DNA of 64,000 nucleotides from a virus. The position numbers and the translations under genes are program-made. This document shows, in pieces, positions 1 to 7,960 of the stretch (position 1 is its first letter; each line of letters starts with the position of its first letter). The stretch is from positions 1 through 64,000 of the IMG/VR virus record IMGVR_UViG_3300048592_001371, one strand, 5' to 3'. The notes beneath the pieces were generated by a model. It searched no databases, was not told the origin of the DNA, and saw nothing but the letters and a program-made list of their open reading frames with translations.

Positions 1-207
1 CTATCCGAAGATTGCGAGAACCGTGCCAAACAGGAATACCCAGAAGACGATCTCGACACGGTTCTCATCGAGGATCGTTTTCCAATCTTTTCTTTCCGGC
101 ATCGCAGTCTCCAATTTGTGTTTAAGGGCCTCGAAAATCGGGAAGGTACATATTGCGACCAACAAGACGAGGCCGAAAACGATCTCGCTCAGAATTCCCG
201 GCTCCAT
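1..207 (-). CDS. small two-helix membrane protein
   Basis: A 68-residue protein of unknown function. Residues about 6-25 and 50-67 are hydrophobic and look like two membrane segments joined by a charged loop (KHKLETAMPERKDWKT). The ATG at 207 is preferred over a TTG one codon upstream because it overlaps the stop of the gene before it (TGATG), which suggests translational coupling. It is the last gene of the leftward operon inside the window. Small membrane proteins like this occur in phage early and lysis regions; no specific role can be assigned. Confidence 0.6.
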   Translation of the reverse strand: MEPGILSEIVFGLVLLVAICTFPIFEALKHKLETAMPERKDWKTILDENRVEIVFWVFLFGTVLAIFG

Positions 208-386
208 CAAGAACCGCGCTTTCCTTGATAGGAAAGCATGAAGCTAAGAAGGCCACTCGCATAGGCAACAGTGCGCACGTATTTCTTGACGCTTACGCGC
301 ACACTGCGCATGCCGGCCGTGAGCCGAAGTGCTTTGCAAAACTGGAACACCAGCTTCGCGTTACGCATCGACAAAACTTTGTTCAT
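207..386 (-). CDS. hypothetical small basic protein
   Basis: A 59-residue, lysine- and arginine-rich protein of unknown function, starting MNKVLSMRNAKLVF. The start at 386 is chosen because AAGGAG lies a few bases upstream; a start ten codons earlier lacks a comparable site. Its stop overlaps the next gene of the leftward operon. A hydrophobic stretch near the C-terminus (AYASGLLSFMLSY) could touch a membrane. No family recognised. Confidence 0.5.
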   Translation of the reverse strand: MNKVLSMRNAKLVFQFCKALRLTAGMRSVRVSVKKYVRTVAYASGLLSFMLSYQGKRGS

Positions 387-396
387 GTCCTTCTCC

Positions 397-702
397 TTAG
401 CTTTCGCGCGACGCAAGTTTTACGCGCACGGTCGGTTTGGTCACGAAGCATTTCCGATATTGCAGGGCCGATAAGTAATGTCGGGCCTTCTTGACGGAAA
501 ATGACTTCGCCGTGTATTCCGTAACATCGGCGATGTACAGAACGCCCATCACGTGATCCTTGCCAGAGCGAACAAGCCGCTCGCGGAGATAGTCGTACCG
601 CTTGTTCATCTCCGCGATCTGCGCATCGAGAGTGCCAAGTTCGTCGACCATCATCTGGATGCGCGTCTGCTTCTTGACAGGCAGTTTGAAGTGACGGGTC
701 AT
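397..702 (-). CDS. coiled-coil phage hypothetical protein
   Basis: A 101-residue protein. The first half (residues about 15-45) has heptad-like spacing around MVDELGTLDAQIAEMNKRY and should form a helix or coiled coil. The second half looks like short strands ending in KPTVRVKL. The start MTRHF is chosen because AGGAG lies just upstream and its ATG overlaps the stop of the preceding gene (ATGA). The architecture resembles small phage proteins of unknown function that combine an N-terminal coiled coil with a compact C-terminal domain. Function unknown. Confidence 0.6.
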   Translation of the reverse strand: MTRHFKLPVKKQTRIQMMVDELGTLDAQIAEMNKRYDYLRERLVRSGKDHVMGVLYIADVTEYTAKSFSVKKARHYLSALQYRKCFVTKPTVRVKLASRES

Positions 703-947
703 TTGCGTCTCCTCGTTAAGCCGAAGCGCCTTTGGATCTCGATGTACAGCGCTTCTGCCAAGTTTGACAATTCGAGGGCCTTCAAATCCTCGTCGTCGTA
801 CTGGCTGCGCTCCGCTTTTGTCATGGGCGGCTTCTTCGGAAGCCACAAACGGGCGTACGCCAGCGGTATGTTGATCGGCTTGGAAACGCCCTCGTCGCCG
901 TTCTCGTGCTCTTCGACGATCACGATCGAAAGTTTGCGCTTTGCCAT
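699..947 (-). CDS. hypothetical protein
   Basis: An 82-residue protein starting MAKRKLSIVIVEEHENGDEG. The start at 947 is fixed by an excellent GAGGAGGT Shine-Dalgarno seven bases upstream; the open frame extends further but without a signal. The N-terminus looks like a beta strand, the rest is charged (KKPPMTKAERSQYDDEDLKAL). It overlaps the following gene by ATGA, so the two are probably translated together. No family recognised. Confidence 0.55.
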   Translation of the reverse strand: MAKRKLSIVIVEEHENGDEGVSKPINIPLAYARLWLPKKPPMTKAERSQYDDEDLKALELSNLAEALYIEIQRRFGLTRRRK

Positions 948-948
948 G

Positions 949-1242
949 TTACCTCCTCGGTTTCTCGACGGGGAACTTTTGCTCGAACTCCTTGTAGGTC
1001 CAGGCCCGACGCTTATCAGCACCGACCCCAGACATCAGGCTCGTACCGCGTCCTAGGCTAACCGTCTTGATGCCACGTTTCTTCTTGCGGCCCTCGAACG
1101 GTTTGTACTGGTATTCGGACCAGCCTTGACCGTCGCATTGTTGGCAGATCACCGCTGTTCCCCTTGCTTCGGCGAAGCCCGAGTACACGCCCGAGCCATT
1201 GCAAGCCGGGCACTGCTCGATGATTTTCTTCATTTTTGCCAT
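949..1242 (-). CDS. zinc-finger protein, DnaJ cysteine-rich type
   Basis: A 97-residue protein with two CxxCxGxG-type knuckles, C11-C14 in CPACNGSG and C33-C36 in CQQCDGQG. This is the spacing of the DnaJ cysteine-rich zinc domain, here without a J domain. The C-terminal half is basic (KPFEGRKKKRGIKT), so binding to nucleic acid or protein is plausible. GGAGG precedes the ATG. Small proteins with one DnaJ-type zinc finger are common in large phages and have no established role. The zinc site is read from sequence; the function is not known. Confidence 0.6.
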   Translation of the reverse strand: MAKMKKIIEQCPACNGSGVYSGFAEARGTAVICQQCDGQGWSEYQYKPFEGRKKKRGIKTVSLGRGTSLMSGVGADKRRAWTYKEFEQKFPVEKPRR

Positions 1243-1248
1243 GTTTGC

Positions 1249-1533
1249 CTACCTCCGAGTATGCGGAACGTTCGGGTCGTCGAACTTGCTCATTTCATCC
1301 ACGAGGTAGCCGTACCTCAGTGTGCCGAGCACCTTCACGATCTGGGTGTGCACTACCAGATGGTGCACGATCTTGCGTTGCGGGTCGTAGCAGCACAGGC
1401 CTACATCGCCTCGATCCTTGTGGATGTTGCCATCCCACTCCAGGAACAGCTCGATAGTGTTCGGTACATCACTCCAGGCGACTTCGAGCCATGTGCCCGG
1501 TTGGACCAACTTTGCAATCTCTTTCTTGTTCAT
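1249..1533 (-). CDS. hypothetical protein
   Basis: A 94-residue protein of unknown function (MNKKEIAKLVQPGTWLEVAW). GGAGG lies upstream of the ATG. The pattern of alternating hydrophobic residues (TWLEVAW, TIELFLEW, VGLCCYD, IVHHLVVH) suggests an all-beta SH3- or OB-like small barrel, which is an inference from pattern only. It sits in the leftward operon between two zinc-finger-like genes. Confidence 0.55.
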   Translation of the reverse strand: MNKKEIAKLVQPGTWLEVAWSDVPNTIELFLEWDGNIHKDRGDVGLCCYDPQRKIVHHLVVHTQIVKVLGTLRYGYLVDEMSKFDDPNVPHTRR

Positions 1534-1545
1534 GTTTGCCTCCGT

Positions 1546-1821
1546 TTAGTACATGACGTGGCGGAAACTCCAGCCACAGAATTTGCAGTGTCCCGCCTCG
1601 CCGCCGCTTTCGGGCCCACCCCAGCTTTCGTCTTGCCAATACTTGGCTGGGTGCTGGCAAGTTTTGAGACGTCGCAGCGGCGTGTAACGGCGACCTGTTT
1701 CTGGGCCGAAGCTGCCAAGTTTGGACAAGTGTCGGGACTCGGCACGTTGATGGTTATGCGAGTAACCGAATCGACTTGTCATCTTGGTGCCTGGCACGCG
1801 GTAGTTGTTCTGCGTTTTCAT
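1546..1821 (-). CDS. hypothetical protein with possible zinc site
   Basis: A 91-residue basic protein. Cys55 with His57 (TCQHPAKYW) and Cys79-Cys82 (CKFCGW) could bind one zinc ion. The start overlaps the stop of the upstream gene (ATGA) and has AGGAGG before it. Composition is rich in Arg, His and Gly. A role in nucleic-acid binding is possible but not shown; no family recognised. Confidence 0.5.
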   Translation of the reverse strand: MKTQNNYRVPGTKMTSRFGYSHNHQRAESRHLSKLGSFGPETGRRYTPLRRLKTCQHPAKYWQDESWGGPESGGEAGHCKFCGWSFRHVMY

Positions 1822-2492
1822 GACGCCTCCTGGAACCCGTCGCCATGACCTACGTCTACGAGCTGCGTGTCTCGGGGGCCCGGTTTCAGTTTTGCTAGTT
1901 CGGCCCGGTAGTATTCACGGGCGCACCCCCTTGACTTGAGAAGCCGTTGCAACAATCGACGACGATCACCAGACCGCGCGTTACTAACGCAGGCATGGTT
2001 TTCAAAGTCGCCCGGTTTGAAATCATGTTTGCACCGAGTGCATCGATGGAGGGTTCTGTTGGCCAGCGCCTCACGCTCCATCTCAGCCAGTTCGCTGACC
2101 AACTTGTAGCGATTCCGATCGGTGTCGCGGCCGAGTAACTCCGCGGCATACACACGCAGTACTGCTCGCGACCGGGCTTGCAGAAAACTACGGCCGTCGC
2201 GCTTGAGCACCAACGCAAGCTTCTCGCGGAGCGAATTCGCGCAGCCAACCGGCCCCAGCTGGATGTCAAAGATCGCGCGGGTAGCCTCTTCGCAGGCTTT
2301 GGTGCCGCCCTTGAAATTCAGATACCACTCGAAGATCGCGCGGGCGTCCTCGGCAATCTTCTTCGCAACGGCACCGACATCGCGATACGGATCGAGATCG
2401 GTGCGGATTACCGTAGACCGCCCCACCGCGATGAAATCAGCGATCATGTCTTCACCAATCAGCATATACGGATTAAACTTTGCGCTTCGCAT
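1818..2492 (-). CDS. hypothetical protein with CxxC-HxC zinc motif
   Basis: A 224-residue, mostly helical protein of unknown function. A zinc-finger-like motif lies at C151, C154, H166 and C168 (CTRCKHDFKPGDFENHAC). The C-terminus is basic (RRRLLQRLLKSRGCAREYYR), consistent with nucleic-acid binding. AAGGAG precedes the ATG at 2492. It is the second gene of the leftward operon, and its stop overlaps the next start. It may be a regulator or DNA-associated factor, which is a guess from composition. Confidence 0.55.
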   Translation of the reverse strand: MRSAKFNPYMLIGEDMIADFIAVGRSTVIRTDLDPYRDVGAVAKKIAEDARAIFEWYLNFKGGTKACEEATRAIFDIQLGPVGCANSLREKLALVLKRDGRSFLQARSRAVLRVYAAELLGRDTDRNRYKLVSELAEMEREALANRTLHRCTRCKHDFKPGDFENHACVSNARSGDRRRLLQRLLKSRGCAREYYRAELAKLKPGPRDTQLVDVGHGDGFQEAS

Positions 2493-2508
2493 CTTGGTCT
2501 CCTTCGAG

Positions 2509-2901
2509 TTAGGCGTTGCGGCCCAGCGCCTTGCTGACGATAGCGGCCGGGAACTTGAAAGTTTTGCCTGACTGTTTGTTCAGGCCCAGGATCGGGTATT
2601 TGCTGTTGCCGGCGTGCAAGCCGCTCAGCTGATAGGAAACGCCGCTGACGATAAACTTGCGGCCCAAATCGGTCGGCCGCAGTCCGTACAACTTGGCGAG
2701 TTTCTTGAAATCGGTCGTGCGCTGCGTTTGCGTCTCGCCTTTGCCGTTGACCAGAGCAAGCTCGAATTTGAGAACCATGCTGGTTTCGCCCAGTCGACCT
2801 CCGCGCGGGAGAATTGTCAGGCCGTGTTTCTTGGCCAGATCACTGCACAGCATGGAAATCTCGGAAGACAATTTGCGGGCAAGCTCTTTGCTGATCTGCA
2901 T
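2509..2901 (-). CDS. hypothetical protein, first gene of leftward operon
   Basis: A 130-residue protein (MQISKELARKLSSEISMLCS) with a helical N-terminus and a strand-rich, basic C-terminal half (GRKFIVSGVSYQLSGL). AAGGAG lies upstream of the ATG. It resembles phage proteins of unknown function in which a helix precedes a small beta domain reading like FxxxGxxYxIxGlxxxxxKYPI. It is the promoter-proximal gene of the leftward operon and faces the repeat-rich divergent region. Function unknown. Confidence 0.55.
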   Translation of the reverse strand: MQISKELARKLSSEISMLCSDLAKKHGLTILPRGGRLGETSMVLKFELALVNGKGETQTQRTTDFKKLAKLYGLRPTDLGRKFIVSGVSYQLSGLHAGNSKYPILGLNKQSGKTFKFPAAIVSKALGRNA

Positions 2902-2994
2902 TTTAAGCTCCTTCGGTTTGGTTAAGGAAGTACAAAATCAAGGTCCGTCCATTCTTGCAAAGTTTACTCCATTATTACCGTTTTACTACGTTTT

Positions 2995-3022
2995 CATTTT
3001 ACCACATTTTACCACATTTTAC
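2995..3022. repeat. tandem repeat, 10-bp period
   Basis: CATTTTAC occurs three times at exact 10-bp spacing (starts at 2995, 3005 and 3015) with CA between copies. A degenerate copy, CGTTTTAC, lies at 2979. One helical turn per unit places every copy on the same face of the DNA, as expected of a multi-site operator or iteron. It lies upstream of the leftward operon. Confidence 0.7.
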
Positions 3023-3027
3023 AAGTC

Positions 3028-3053
3028 CCTATATTAGCATTTTCTAATATAGG
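3028..3053. repeat. perfect inverted repeat, 10-bp arms
   Basis: CCTATATTAG and CTAATATAGG form perfect 10-bp arms around the 6-base spacer CATTTT. The arms are AT-rich and no T-tract follows, so a dimeric repressor operator is more likely than a terminator. Confidence 0.7.
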
Positions 3054-3069
3054 TCTCCTAGGGGAATAC

Positions 3070-3086
3070 GGGAATGTAGCATTCCC
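3070..3086. repeat. perfect inverted repeat, 7-bp arms
   Basis: GGGAATG and CATTCCC flank the 3-base spacer TAG. It lies between the AT-rich inverted repeat and the head-gene start. The short spacer and lack of a T-tract favour a protein-binding site over a transcription terminator. Confidence 0.55.
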
Positions 3087-3140
3087 TGTGGCACGTAATT
3101 TGATAACAGCGCGAATGTGTTCCTAGTTTGCGCCCAGGTG

Positions 3141-3159
3141 GGTCTCTTCCTATGAGACC
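3141..3159. repeat. inverted repeat upstream of head operon
   Basis: GGTCTC and GAGACC flank a 7-base spacer, about 35 bases before the scaffold-like gene. It could be an operator or a 5'-leader hairpin. No T-tract follows. Confidence 0.5.
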
Positions 3160-3191
3160 TTATCTTAGATCTGACGAGGAGTTCGACAACG

Positions 3192-4775
3192 ATGCCAAGC
3201 AAGAAGATCCTTGAGCGAGCCTCCGTCCTGAACACCGCAAGTGCCAAACGTGGCGCGATTGCTGTGGTGGCCTCAGCCGTTGCGGGAGTTGATCGCAAAC
3301 AGACGCTTGCCAGTTTCAAGTGCAAGCACTGCGAAACGACCTTCGCTTCCAACATGCCTGAGCCTTTCTGCGTCAATTGCGGTTCCATGTCCGTTTCGGC
3401 GAGCAATTCTCCGGTGGAAAAACTGCCAGACGATCAACACCTGTCTGCCGTGGTTTGCAAAACCGAAGGTTGTGGCACTTTCAACATCGTAACAGATGAG
3501 ACCGCCCATATTCTGGGTGATCGAATTCGTTGCGTTGCTTGCGGTACTCCGCAGAGCTTCGAGTTGGCGGCTGACGCGGATTATCAGGCTGAGGTGGAAG
3601 AGAAGCAACCCGAACCGATTACGGAGGCCGACAAAGAGGCCATCATTGATCGGGTAGAGGGTGACAAGGAAACTGCTGCAGACGGCGATGATTGGGAAGA
3701 AGAGGTTGAGGACAAGCAACCTGAGCCGATCACCGAAGCCGAGCCTGACGCAATCCTCGAAATCGAGAACAAGGTCGAAGCCCAGGAAGGCGCGGACGAT
3801 GAAATCGTTGAGCCTATTTCTGACGACGAGCTACTCGAAGACGAGAGTGCCCAAGGCGCAGACAGTGACCAGTTCGATGACCAAGACATCAGTATAGAAG
3901 CTGAAGGTGAACAGAAGGACCAGCAGCAAGATGTGCAAGAACAGGATGCAAACAAGACCTGTATGAGCATGCTTGCGATGGTTCTGGCTCAGGCTCCCAA
4001 GGCCGAGCTCCAACTGGCTCACATCGGCGACACCATCCTAGCCATGCTGAACAACGTCCATGTAGCATCCCTGGCGCAAGCCGATGCGAAGGACAATTCC
4101 AAGATTTTCACAACCGAAGCCTTCCTCAACGCTATTCTGCATACCGCGAAGGATCAGGGAGTTCGCAAAGCCCTGGCCCATTACGGATTCAAGAGCGTCG
4201 AGATCAAGGTTCCTCTCAACAAAGTTGTTTCCGCGCTGACCAAGAAACGTAGTGCCGAGAAAGCTGCCGAGTTTGACGCGAAGGCCAAAACCTTTACGGA
4301 CGAGTTCAAGCAGTGCCTCTCTATCGCAGCGGCCGGTCTCAACAAAGGTTTCTTCCGTGAGCACGACAATGTCCTGAAGGCAGCGTTTTACGAGATGCTG
4401 ACAACGGCCGGCGTCAAGCGATCGGAGAAAATAATCGACCAAGTCTTCTCAAAGTACGGGGACTCGTATCACAAGACCCTGTTCACTTTGGCGACCGAGT
4501 TGATGCAAAAGCCCGTGGATGTTCGCAACGCCCTATCTGATACAATCGGCGAAGTCCAGTATCAGGAGGTGGACGAACAAGATGCGGGTGGTGACGATGG
4601 TGAAGACCAAGACCAATCCCTCGAACAGCAGATGGAAAGCGCGGCTGTGGCCAGTACCAAGACCACTCGCCGGGTTGTCAATCTGTCGGAACACTCGAAG
4701 GGTAAGGTTCAAGAAATCGCCATTCGGGCTACCGCAAACGGTTCCAAGCCTCTGTTCAAATCCTCTTTTAACTAA
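3192..4775 (+). CDS. acidic scaffold-like head protein with zinc ribbons
   Basis: A 527-residue protein, first gene of the rightward head operon and two genes before the major capsid protein. The N-terminus holds two zinc-ribbon-like pairs: C44-C47 with C60-C63, and C89/C94 with C114-C117. Residues about 130-255 are very acidic and contain a repeated KQPEPITEA segment. The C-terminal half is helical and ends basic (KPLFKSSFN). Position, the acidic stretch and the helical character fit an internal scaffold or prohead core protein, but no family motif proves it. No Ser-His-Asp protease signature was recognised. RBS is GAGGAG. An alternative is an internal head protein packaged with the DNA. Confidence 0.5.
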   Translation: MPSKKILERASVLNTASAKRGAIAVVASAVAGVDRKQTLASFKCKHCETTFASNMPEPFCVNCGSMSVSASNSPVEKLPDDQHLSAVVCKTEGCGTFNIVTDETAHILGDRIRCVACGTPQSFELAADADYQAEVEEKQPEPITEADKEAIIDRVEGDKETAADGDDWEEEVEDKQPEPITEAEPDAILEIENKVEAQEGADDEIVEPISDDELLEDESAQGADSDQFDDQDISIEAEGEQKDQQQDVQEQDANKTCMSMLAMVLAQAPKAELQLAHIGDTILAMLNNVHVASLAQADAKDNSKIFTTEAFLNAILHTAKDQGVRKALAHYGFKSVEIKVPLNKVVSALTKKRSAEKAAEFDAKAKTFTDEFKQCLSIAAAGLNKGFFREHDNVLKAAFYEMLTTAGVKRSEKIIDQVFSKYGDSYHKTLFTLATELMQKPVDVRNALSDTIGEVQYQEVDEQDAGGDDGEDQDQSLEQQMESAAVASTKTTRRVVNLSEHSKGKVQEIAIRATANGSKPLFKSSFN

Positions 4776-4786
4776 GGAGATCACCT

Positions 4787-5488
4787 ATGCTGTATTTTCC
4801 TAACACGCGAATCGAATCGTCGGTCGAGCGTGCGGTGGCCAGCGGTGTGACGATCCAAGCCGAGGGTATCGCGCTTGTAGCGGACTACACTGGTGGCGTC
4901 TTTGGCGTCAAGCCATCAACTGGCGGTGCTGGCGACAAGTTCGTCGGTGTTGCTTTCAACCGTCCCATCGACCTGTTCTCGGTCGCTCGTATCGACAGCG
5001 GCGTCGTCCCGGTTGGGCTGACCCTGCTCGTCGGTCAACCCATCATGGCAGGTACCCTGCGCGTCGTCAACGCCTCGACCAACGCGGCTCTGACTGTCGT
5101 CCCAGGCGCCCCGGCGGCCGGCGAAGTGCAGATCGATCCGGGCAACCCGGCTCAGCTGAACTTCAACGCTGCCCAGGCCGGCATTACGGCTCGTGCTACC
5201 TACCGCTTCGCCCCGACGGTTGCTCAGTCGGTTGCGATGCAAGGCATGCAGGATCCGGGTGGCCCCGCCGGTCATTACCTCGGCCAAATCGGTGTCGTTC
5301 GTGCCGGTGACGTGTTCACCGACCAGTTCGATACCACCGCTGACTGGAACTCTGGCACAATCGACCTGAAGCTCGGGGCGAACGGCCTGTTCACGAACGG
5401 TGGCGCGGGTGTTTCGGTTCCTGGCTATGTCCTGGCAGTTCCCTCCGAGGGCTCCGCGACGCTGGGCATTCACATCAACGCTGATTAA
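4787..5488 (+). CDS. head decoration-like protein
   Basis: A 233-residue, glycine/alanine/valine-rich, beta-strand-dominated protein with almost no cysteine or lysine. It lies directly upstream of the major capsid gene with a strong AAGGAG site, and its codon use looks as polished as the capsid gene's, pointing to high expression. Head decoration or cement proteins often occupy this place. The sequence (GVFGVKPSTGGAGDKFVGVAF) resembles decoration-like proteins that report on a surface-exposed beta fold. Assignment rests on position and composition. Confidence 0.5.
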   Translation: MLYFPNTRIESSVERAVASGVTIQAEGIALVADYTGGVFGVKPSTGGAGDKFVGVAFNRPIDLFSVARIDSGVVPVGLTLLVGQPIMAGTLRVVNASTNAALTVVPGAPAAGEVQIDPGNPAQLNFNAAQAGITARATYRFAPTVAQSVAMQGMQDPGGPAGHYLGQIGVVRAGDVFTDQFDTTADWNSGTIDLKLGANGLFTNGGAGVSVPGYVLAVPSEGSATLGIHINAD

Positions 5489-5510
5489 TTGACTGCCAAG
5501 GAGAACCCTC

Positions 5511-6602
5511 ATGAAGAAAAACCCCTACGCGAAGAAGATCTCGTTCCGTAGCCCAGTCGTGGGTACCGAACTGAAGCGCCCGGGTAGCACCGAGCACTTC
5601 GTCGGTGCGAACGGCGATCTCAACGCCAACAGCAAAGCCGATCTGTTCAAGCAGATGGCCTCCTTCCTGGAGGAAGCGTCAAAGTACGGCGCCGTCTCCG
5701 AGGAGACCGCGGCCGAGCGCAAGCGTCTGGCCGACGAGCACAAGGAAATGCTCCTGGCCGCGTTCAACAGCGAAGAAGCCCATCGTGAGTTGGGTGAAGT
5801 CCTGTCGAACGAGCTCTACCTGGCAGCCAATCGTGACGGTTTCTGCCGTCGCCTCCTGGCCCGTCAGGATCTGAGCCAAGGCCAACGTCCGCAGGTGTGG
5901 ATGCGCCGCAAGAACGTGACCGCTACGGTGGCCGCGTCTGCTACGCAGTTCCATACTCAGCTGGTGCGCGACAACTACCTGACCCCGCCGGAGTTTTACA
6001 TCGGCGCGCGTCCGTTCGTTGAAGAGCGTGACATCCAGCAGTCGATCGGCGACCTTCTCCAGGAGAAATACCTGGAGGCCCTGGAAGGCATCATGGTGGC
6101 AGAAGACCGCATCTGGCGCAACCTGGCTACCCAGGCCGCTACTGTGGACAACTTCCTGACCACCTTCGTCGGCACGATGAACGCTGGTGGCCTGATGTCG
6201 TTCCGTAACCAAGTTGCTCGTTGGAACATCCCGGTTTCGGCCTGGATGATCGCCAATGACATTTGGTCCGACATCGTGGGCGATGTCTCGTTCCAGCAAG
6301 TGATCGACCCCGTGTCGAAGAACGAACTGCTGCTGACCGGCCAACTCGGCGTGATCTACGGTATGACCATCCTGTCGGATGCCTACCGCCACCCCGAGCA
6401 CAAGGTGCTGGACCAGGGCGAAATGTTCGTTGTTGGCGATCCGGTCAACCACGGTCAATACACCGACCGCGGTGGCGTGACCAGCCAGCCGATCGACATG
6501 AGCATCGAGAAGACCCCAGGTCGTGGTTGGGCGATGAACGAGCTCTTCTCCATGGCTATTGCGAACACGCGCTCGGTTGGGCGTGGCCGCCGTATTGCCT
6601 AA
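5511..6602 (+). CDS. major capsid protein
   Basis: A 363-residue protein that should form the icosahedral shell. The N-terminal 100 residues are charged and helical, followed by a beta/alpha region with features typical of HK97-fold capsids: an extended arm (PQVWMRRKNVTATVAASATQ), a long spine-like helix (LLQEKYLEALEGIMVAEDRIW), and a C-terminal domain with YGMTILSDAYRHPEHKVL. Start is fixed by GGAGAA upstream. Codon use is strongly biased to C-ending codons, as expected of the most abundant virion protein. A hairpin follows the stop. No obvious protease cleavage site was identified. Confidence 0.8.
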   Translation: MKKNPYAKKISFRSPVVGTELKRPGSTEHFVGANGDLNANSKADLFKQMASFLEEASKYGAVSEETAAERKRLADEHKEMLLAAFNSEEAHRELGEVLSNELYLAANRDGFCRRLLARQDLSQGQRPQVWMRRKNVTATVAASATQFHTQLVRDNYLTPPEFYIGARPFVEERDIQQSIGDLLQEKYLEALEGIMVAEDRIWRNLATQAATVDNFLTTFVGTMNAGGLMSFRNQVARWNIPVSAWMIANDIWSDIVGDVSFQQVIDPVSKNELLLTGQLGVIYGMTILSDAYRHPEHKVLDQGEMFVVGDPVNHGQYTDRGGVTSQPIDMSIEKTPGRGWAMNELFSMAIANTRSVGRGRRIA

Positions 6603-6613
6603 GAAGCAAGTTC

Positions 6614-6640
6614 CGGGGTGGTGTGAATAGCGCCACCCCG
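6614..6640 (+). terminator. hairpin after capsid gene
   Basis: CGGGGTGG and CCACCCCG form a perfect 8-bp GC-rich stem with an 11-base loop just after the capsid stop. There is no T-tract, so it may be a partial terminator or a stabiliser of the capsid mRNA. The same stem sequence recurs in the terminator at 45773. Confidence 0.5.
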
Positions 6641-6671
6641 ATTCATCAAACACCGGATCAGGAGAATTCCT

Positions 6672-7175
6672 ATGGCTACAGCAAAGAAGTACCGCCGTGC
6701 AAAGGATCTGATTATCGCCGGCGCGTTTGCCTTCTCGAAGGGCAAATTCAACCTGGCCGCGAAACATCTTACGGAAGCTGCGCAGGAGGGTGATTTCCAG
6801 CAGACTCTGGAGGACATGGACGCGGAACAGCAACAAGCCGCCGAAGATCAGAACCAAGATCAGCAGGACCAGAAGCAGGACCCGCAAGAGTCCACCGCCG
6901 CTAAGGCGTTTGCCAAGTTTCACGAGATCCTTGCTGCTGAAGAGCAGCAACTCCTGGAAGACGAAGGCGACGACGAACTGAACCTGGATTTCCAGCAAGA
7001 GCTGGATCAAGATCCGGTTGCAACCGCGGAAACCGAAGGCGTTGAAGTCGAAACGCCGAAGGCGGCCGAGCCGGTTGTTGTGGACGACGAGGGGTCGGGA
7101 GACGTCTCCATGTCTGCTCTGGCGCGTGCTCAGCGTGCGAAGCGCAATCATCTGCGCCTCAAAGGCAAGAAGTAA
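6672..7175 (+). CDS. acidic head-region hypothetical protein
   Basis: A 167-residue protein with a basic N-terminus (MATAKKYRRAKDL), a very Gln/Asp-rich middle (residues about 50-75) and a basic C-terminus (RAQRAKRNHLRLKGKK). AGGAG precedes the ATG, and a strong terminator follows. The charge pattern and the place after the major capsid gene suggest a head-associated or assembly protein. No family recognised. Its final segment (MSALARAQRAKRNHL) could be a capsid-binding helix like those of scaffolds, which is inference. Confidence 0.45.
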   Translation: MATAKKYRRAKDLIIAGAFAFSKGKFNLAAKHLTEAAQEGDFQQTLEDMDAEQQQAAEDQNQDQQDQKQDPQESTAAKAFAKFHEILAAEEQQLLEDEGDDELNLDFQQELDQDPVATAETEGVEVETPKAAEPVVVDDEGSGDVSMSALARAQRAKRNHLRLKGKK

Positions 7176-7189
7176 CCGTTGCTAAGAGA

Positions 7190-7227
7190 GGGCCTGGAGT
7201 CGCCATGATTCCAGGCCCTTCCTTTTT
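7190..7227 (+). terminator. Rho-independent terminator
   Basis: GGGCCTGGA and TCCAGGCCC form a perfect 9-bp stem with an 11-base loop, followed by TTCCTTTTT. It closes the capsid transcription unit. The next gene starts 11 bases later, so read-through or a downstream promoter must serve the tail genes. Confidence 0.85.
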
Positions 7228-7238
7228 CGGAGCAAGAA

Positions 7239-7943
7239 ATGGCTAATGAGCGCAAACTGTCCAAGTTGATGCCGATGCACGATTTGACTCTCAAGGGCGT
7301 CCTTCAGAGTCTTTCGGTTCTGTATGAGATGAAAGAACCGGACCTGTTGTTTATCTCGACGACAGACAAGTATCGCATAGCCCAACGCTTCTCCGAGCAG
7401 AAAAATCCCGGAGGCGCTCTCAAGTATCCCAAGTTGTTTCTTCACATTGTGAACATGATGATTGATCGAGAACGGATCAATGTCAAGTCACTAGCACGTC
7501 ACGGCGTCTACGGACCAATAAACGACAACCAAAACGCTGTCCGCAAGATGACGCTGGTTCCAACCATATACGAGTTGGAAGCGATCTACGTAGTGGACGA
7601 CTTCCTCAAGGCCATGACGTTTGCGTCTCAATGGCTTGCGAACAGCATCAACAACCGATTGAATTTCACCCTGACGTATTATGGATTACCCGTGGATATC
7701 AGGGTGGAGATGGTGGACAGCGTGTCGACTCCTGACAGAGACGAAGGTGTTGACTTAGCCAATCACTACGAGTACGTACTTGGACTCAAGGTGTTTAGCT
7801 ACGTCCAATCCGATCATGCAGACGACAACGCAATAGTGTCGATCCTGAAACAGCGCGTGACTACGATCACGATAGACCCTTTGTCAGGAAAAGATCCTCA
7901 GATATGGGATTCACACCGCGCTGAGAACGTCGAAGAGTATTAA
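7239..7943 (+). CDS. neck / tail-terminator-like protein
   Basis: A 234-residue protein between the capsid and sheath genes, where myophages usually encode neck and tail-completion proteins. The pattern in the middle (LKYPKLFLHIVNMMIDRERI, then LVPTIYELEAIYVVDDF and LNFTLTYYGLPVDIRVEM) resembles tail-terminator proteins that cap the tube and sheath. This match is by eye and moderate. GGAG lies before the ATG, only just downstream of the terminator. Alternatives are a head-completion or joining protein. Confidence 0.45.
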   Translation: MANERKLSKLMPMHDLTLKGVLQSLSVLYEMKEPDLLFISTTDKYRIAQRFSEQKNPGGALKYPKLFLHIVNMMIDRERINVKSLARHGVYGPINDNQNAVRKMTLVPTIYELEAIYVVDDFLKAMTFASQWLANSINNRLNFTLTYYGLPVDIRVEMVDSVSTPDRDEGVDLANHYEYVLGLKVFSYVQSDHADDNAIVSILKQRVTTITIDPLSGKDPQIWDSHRAENVEEY

Positions 7944-7960
7944 TACAAGAAGGAGCAAGA

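Larger units (their letters stand above)
2902..3191. promoter_or_regulatory. divergent intergenic control region
   Basis: About 290 noncoding bases separate the leftward small-gene operon from the rightward head genes. The region is AT-rich toward the leftward gene and holds a tandem 10-bp repeat and three inverted repeats listed separately. GACGAGGAG before 3192 is the ribosome binding site of the scaffold-like gene. No consensus sigma-70 promoter stands out, so promoters are inferred only from the divergent layout. TAATTTGATA near 3096 is a weak partial match to the promoter-like motif described at 40794 and 62553. Confidence 0.6.

Noticed and set aside
2995-3022. CRISPR-like reading of the tandem repeat
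   Set aside because: Units are 10 bp with no spacers; this is an operator- or iteron-like array.
5679-7151. A 490-codon open frame on the minus strand over the capsid gene
   Set aside because: It is a shadow of the strongly codon-biased capsid and following gene; it has no ribosome site and the plus-strand product is a recognisable capsid protein.
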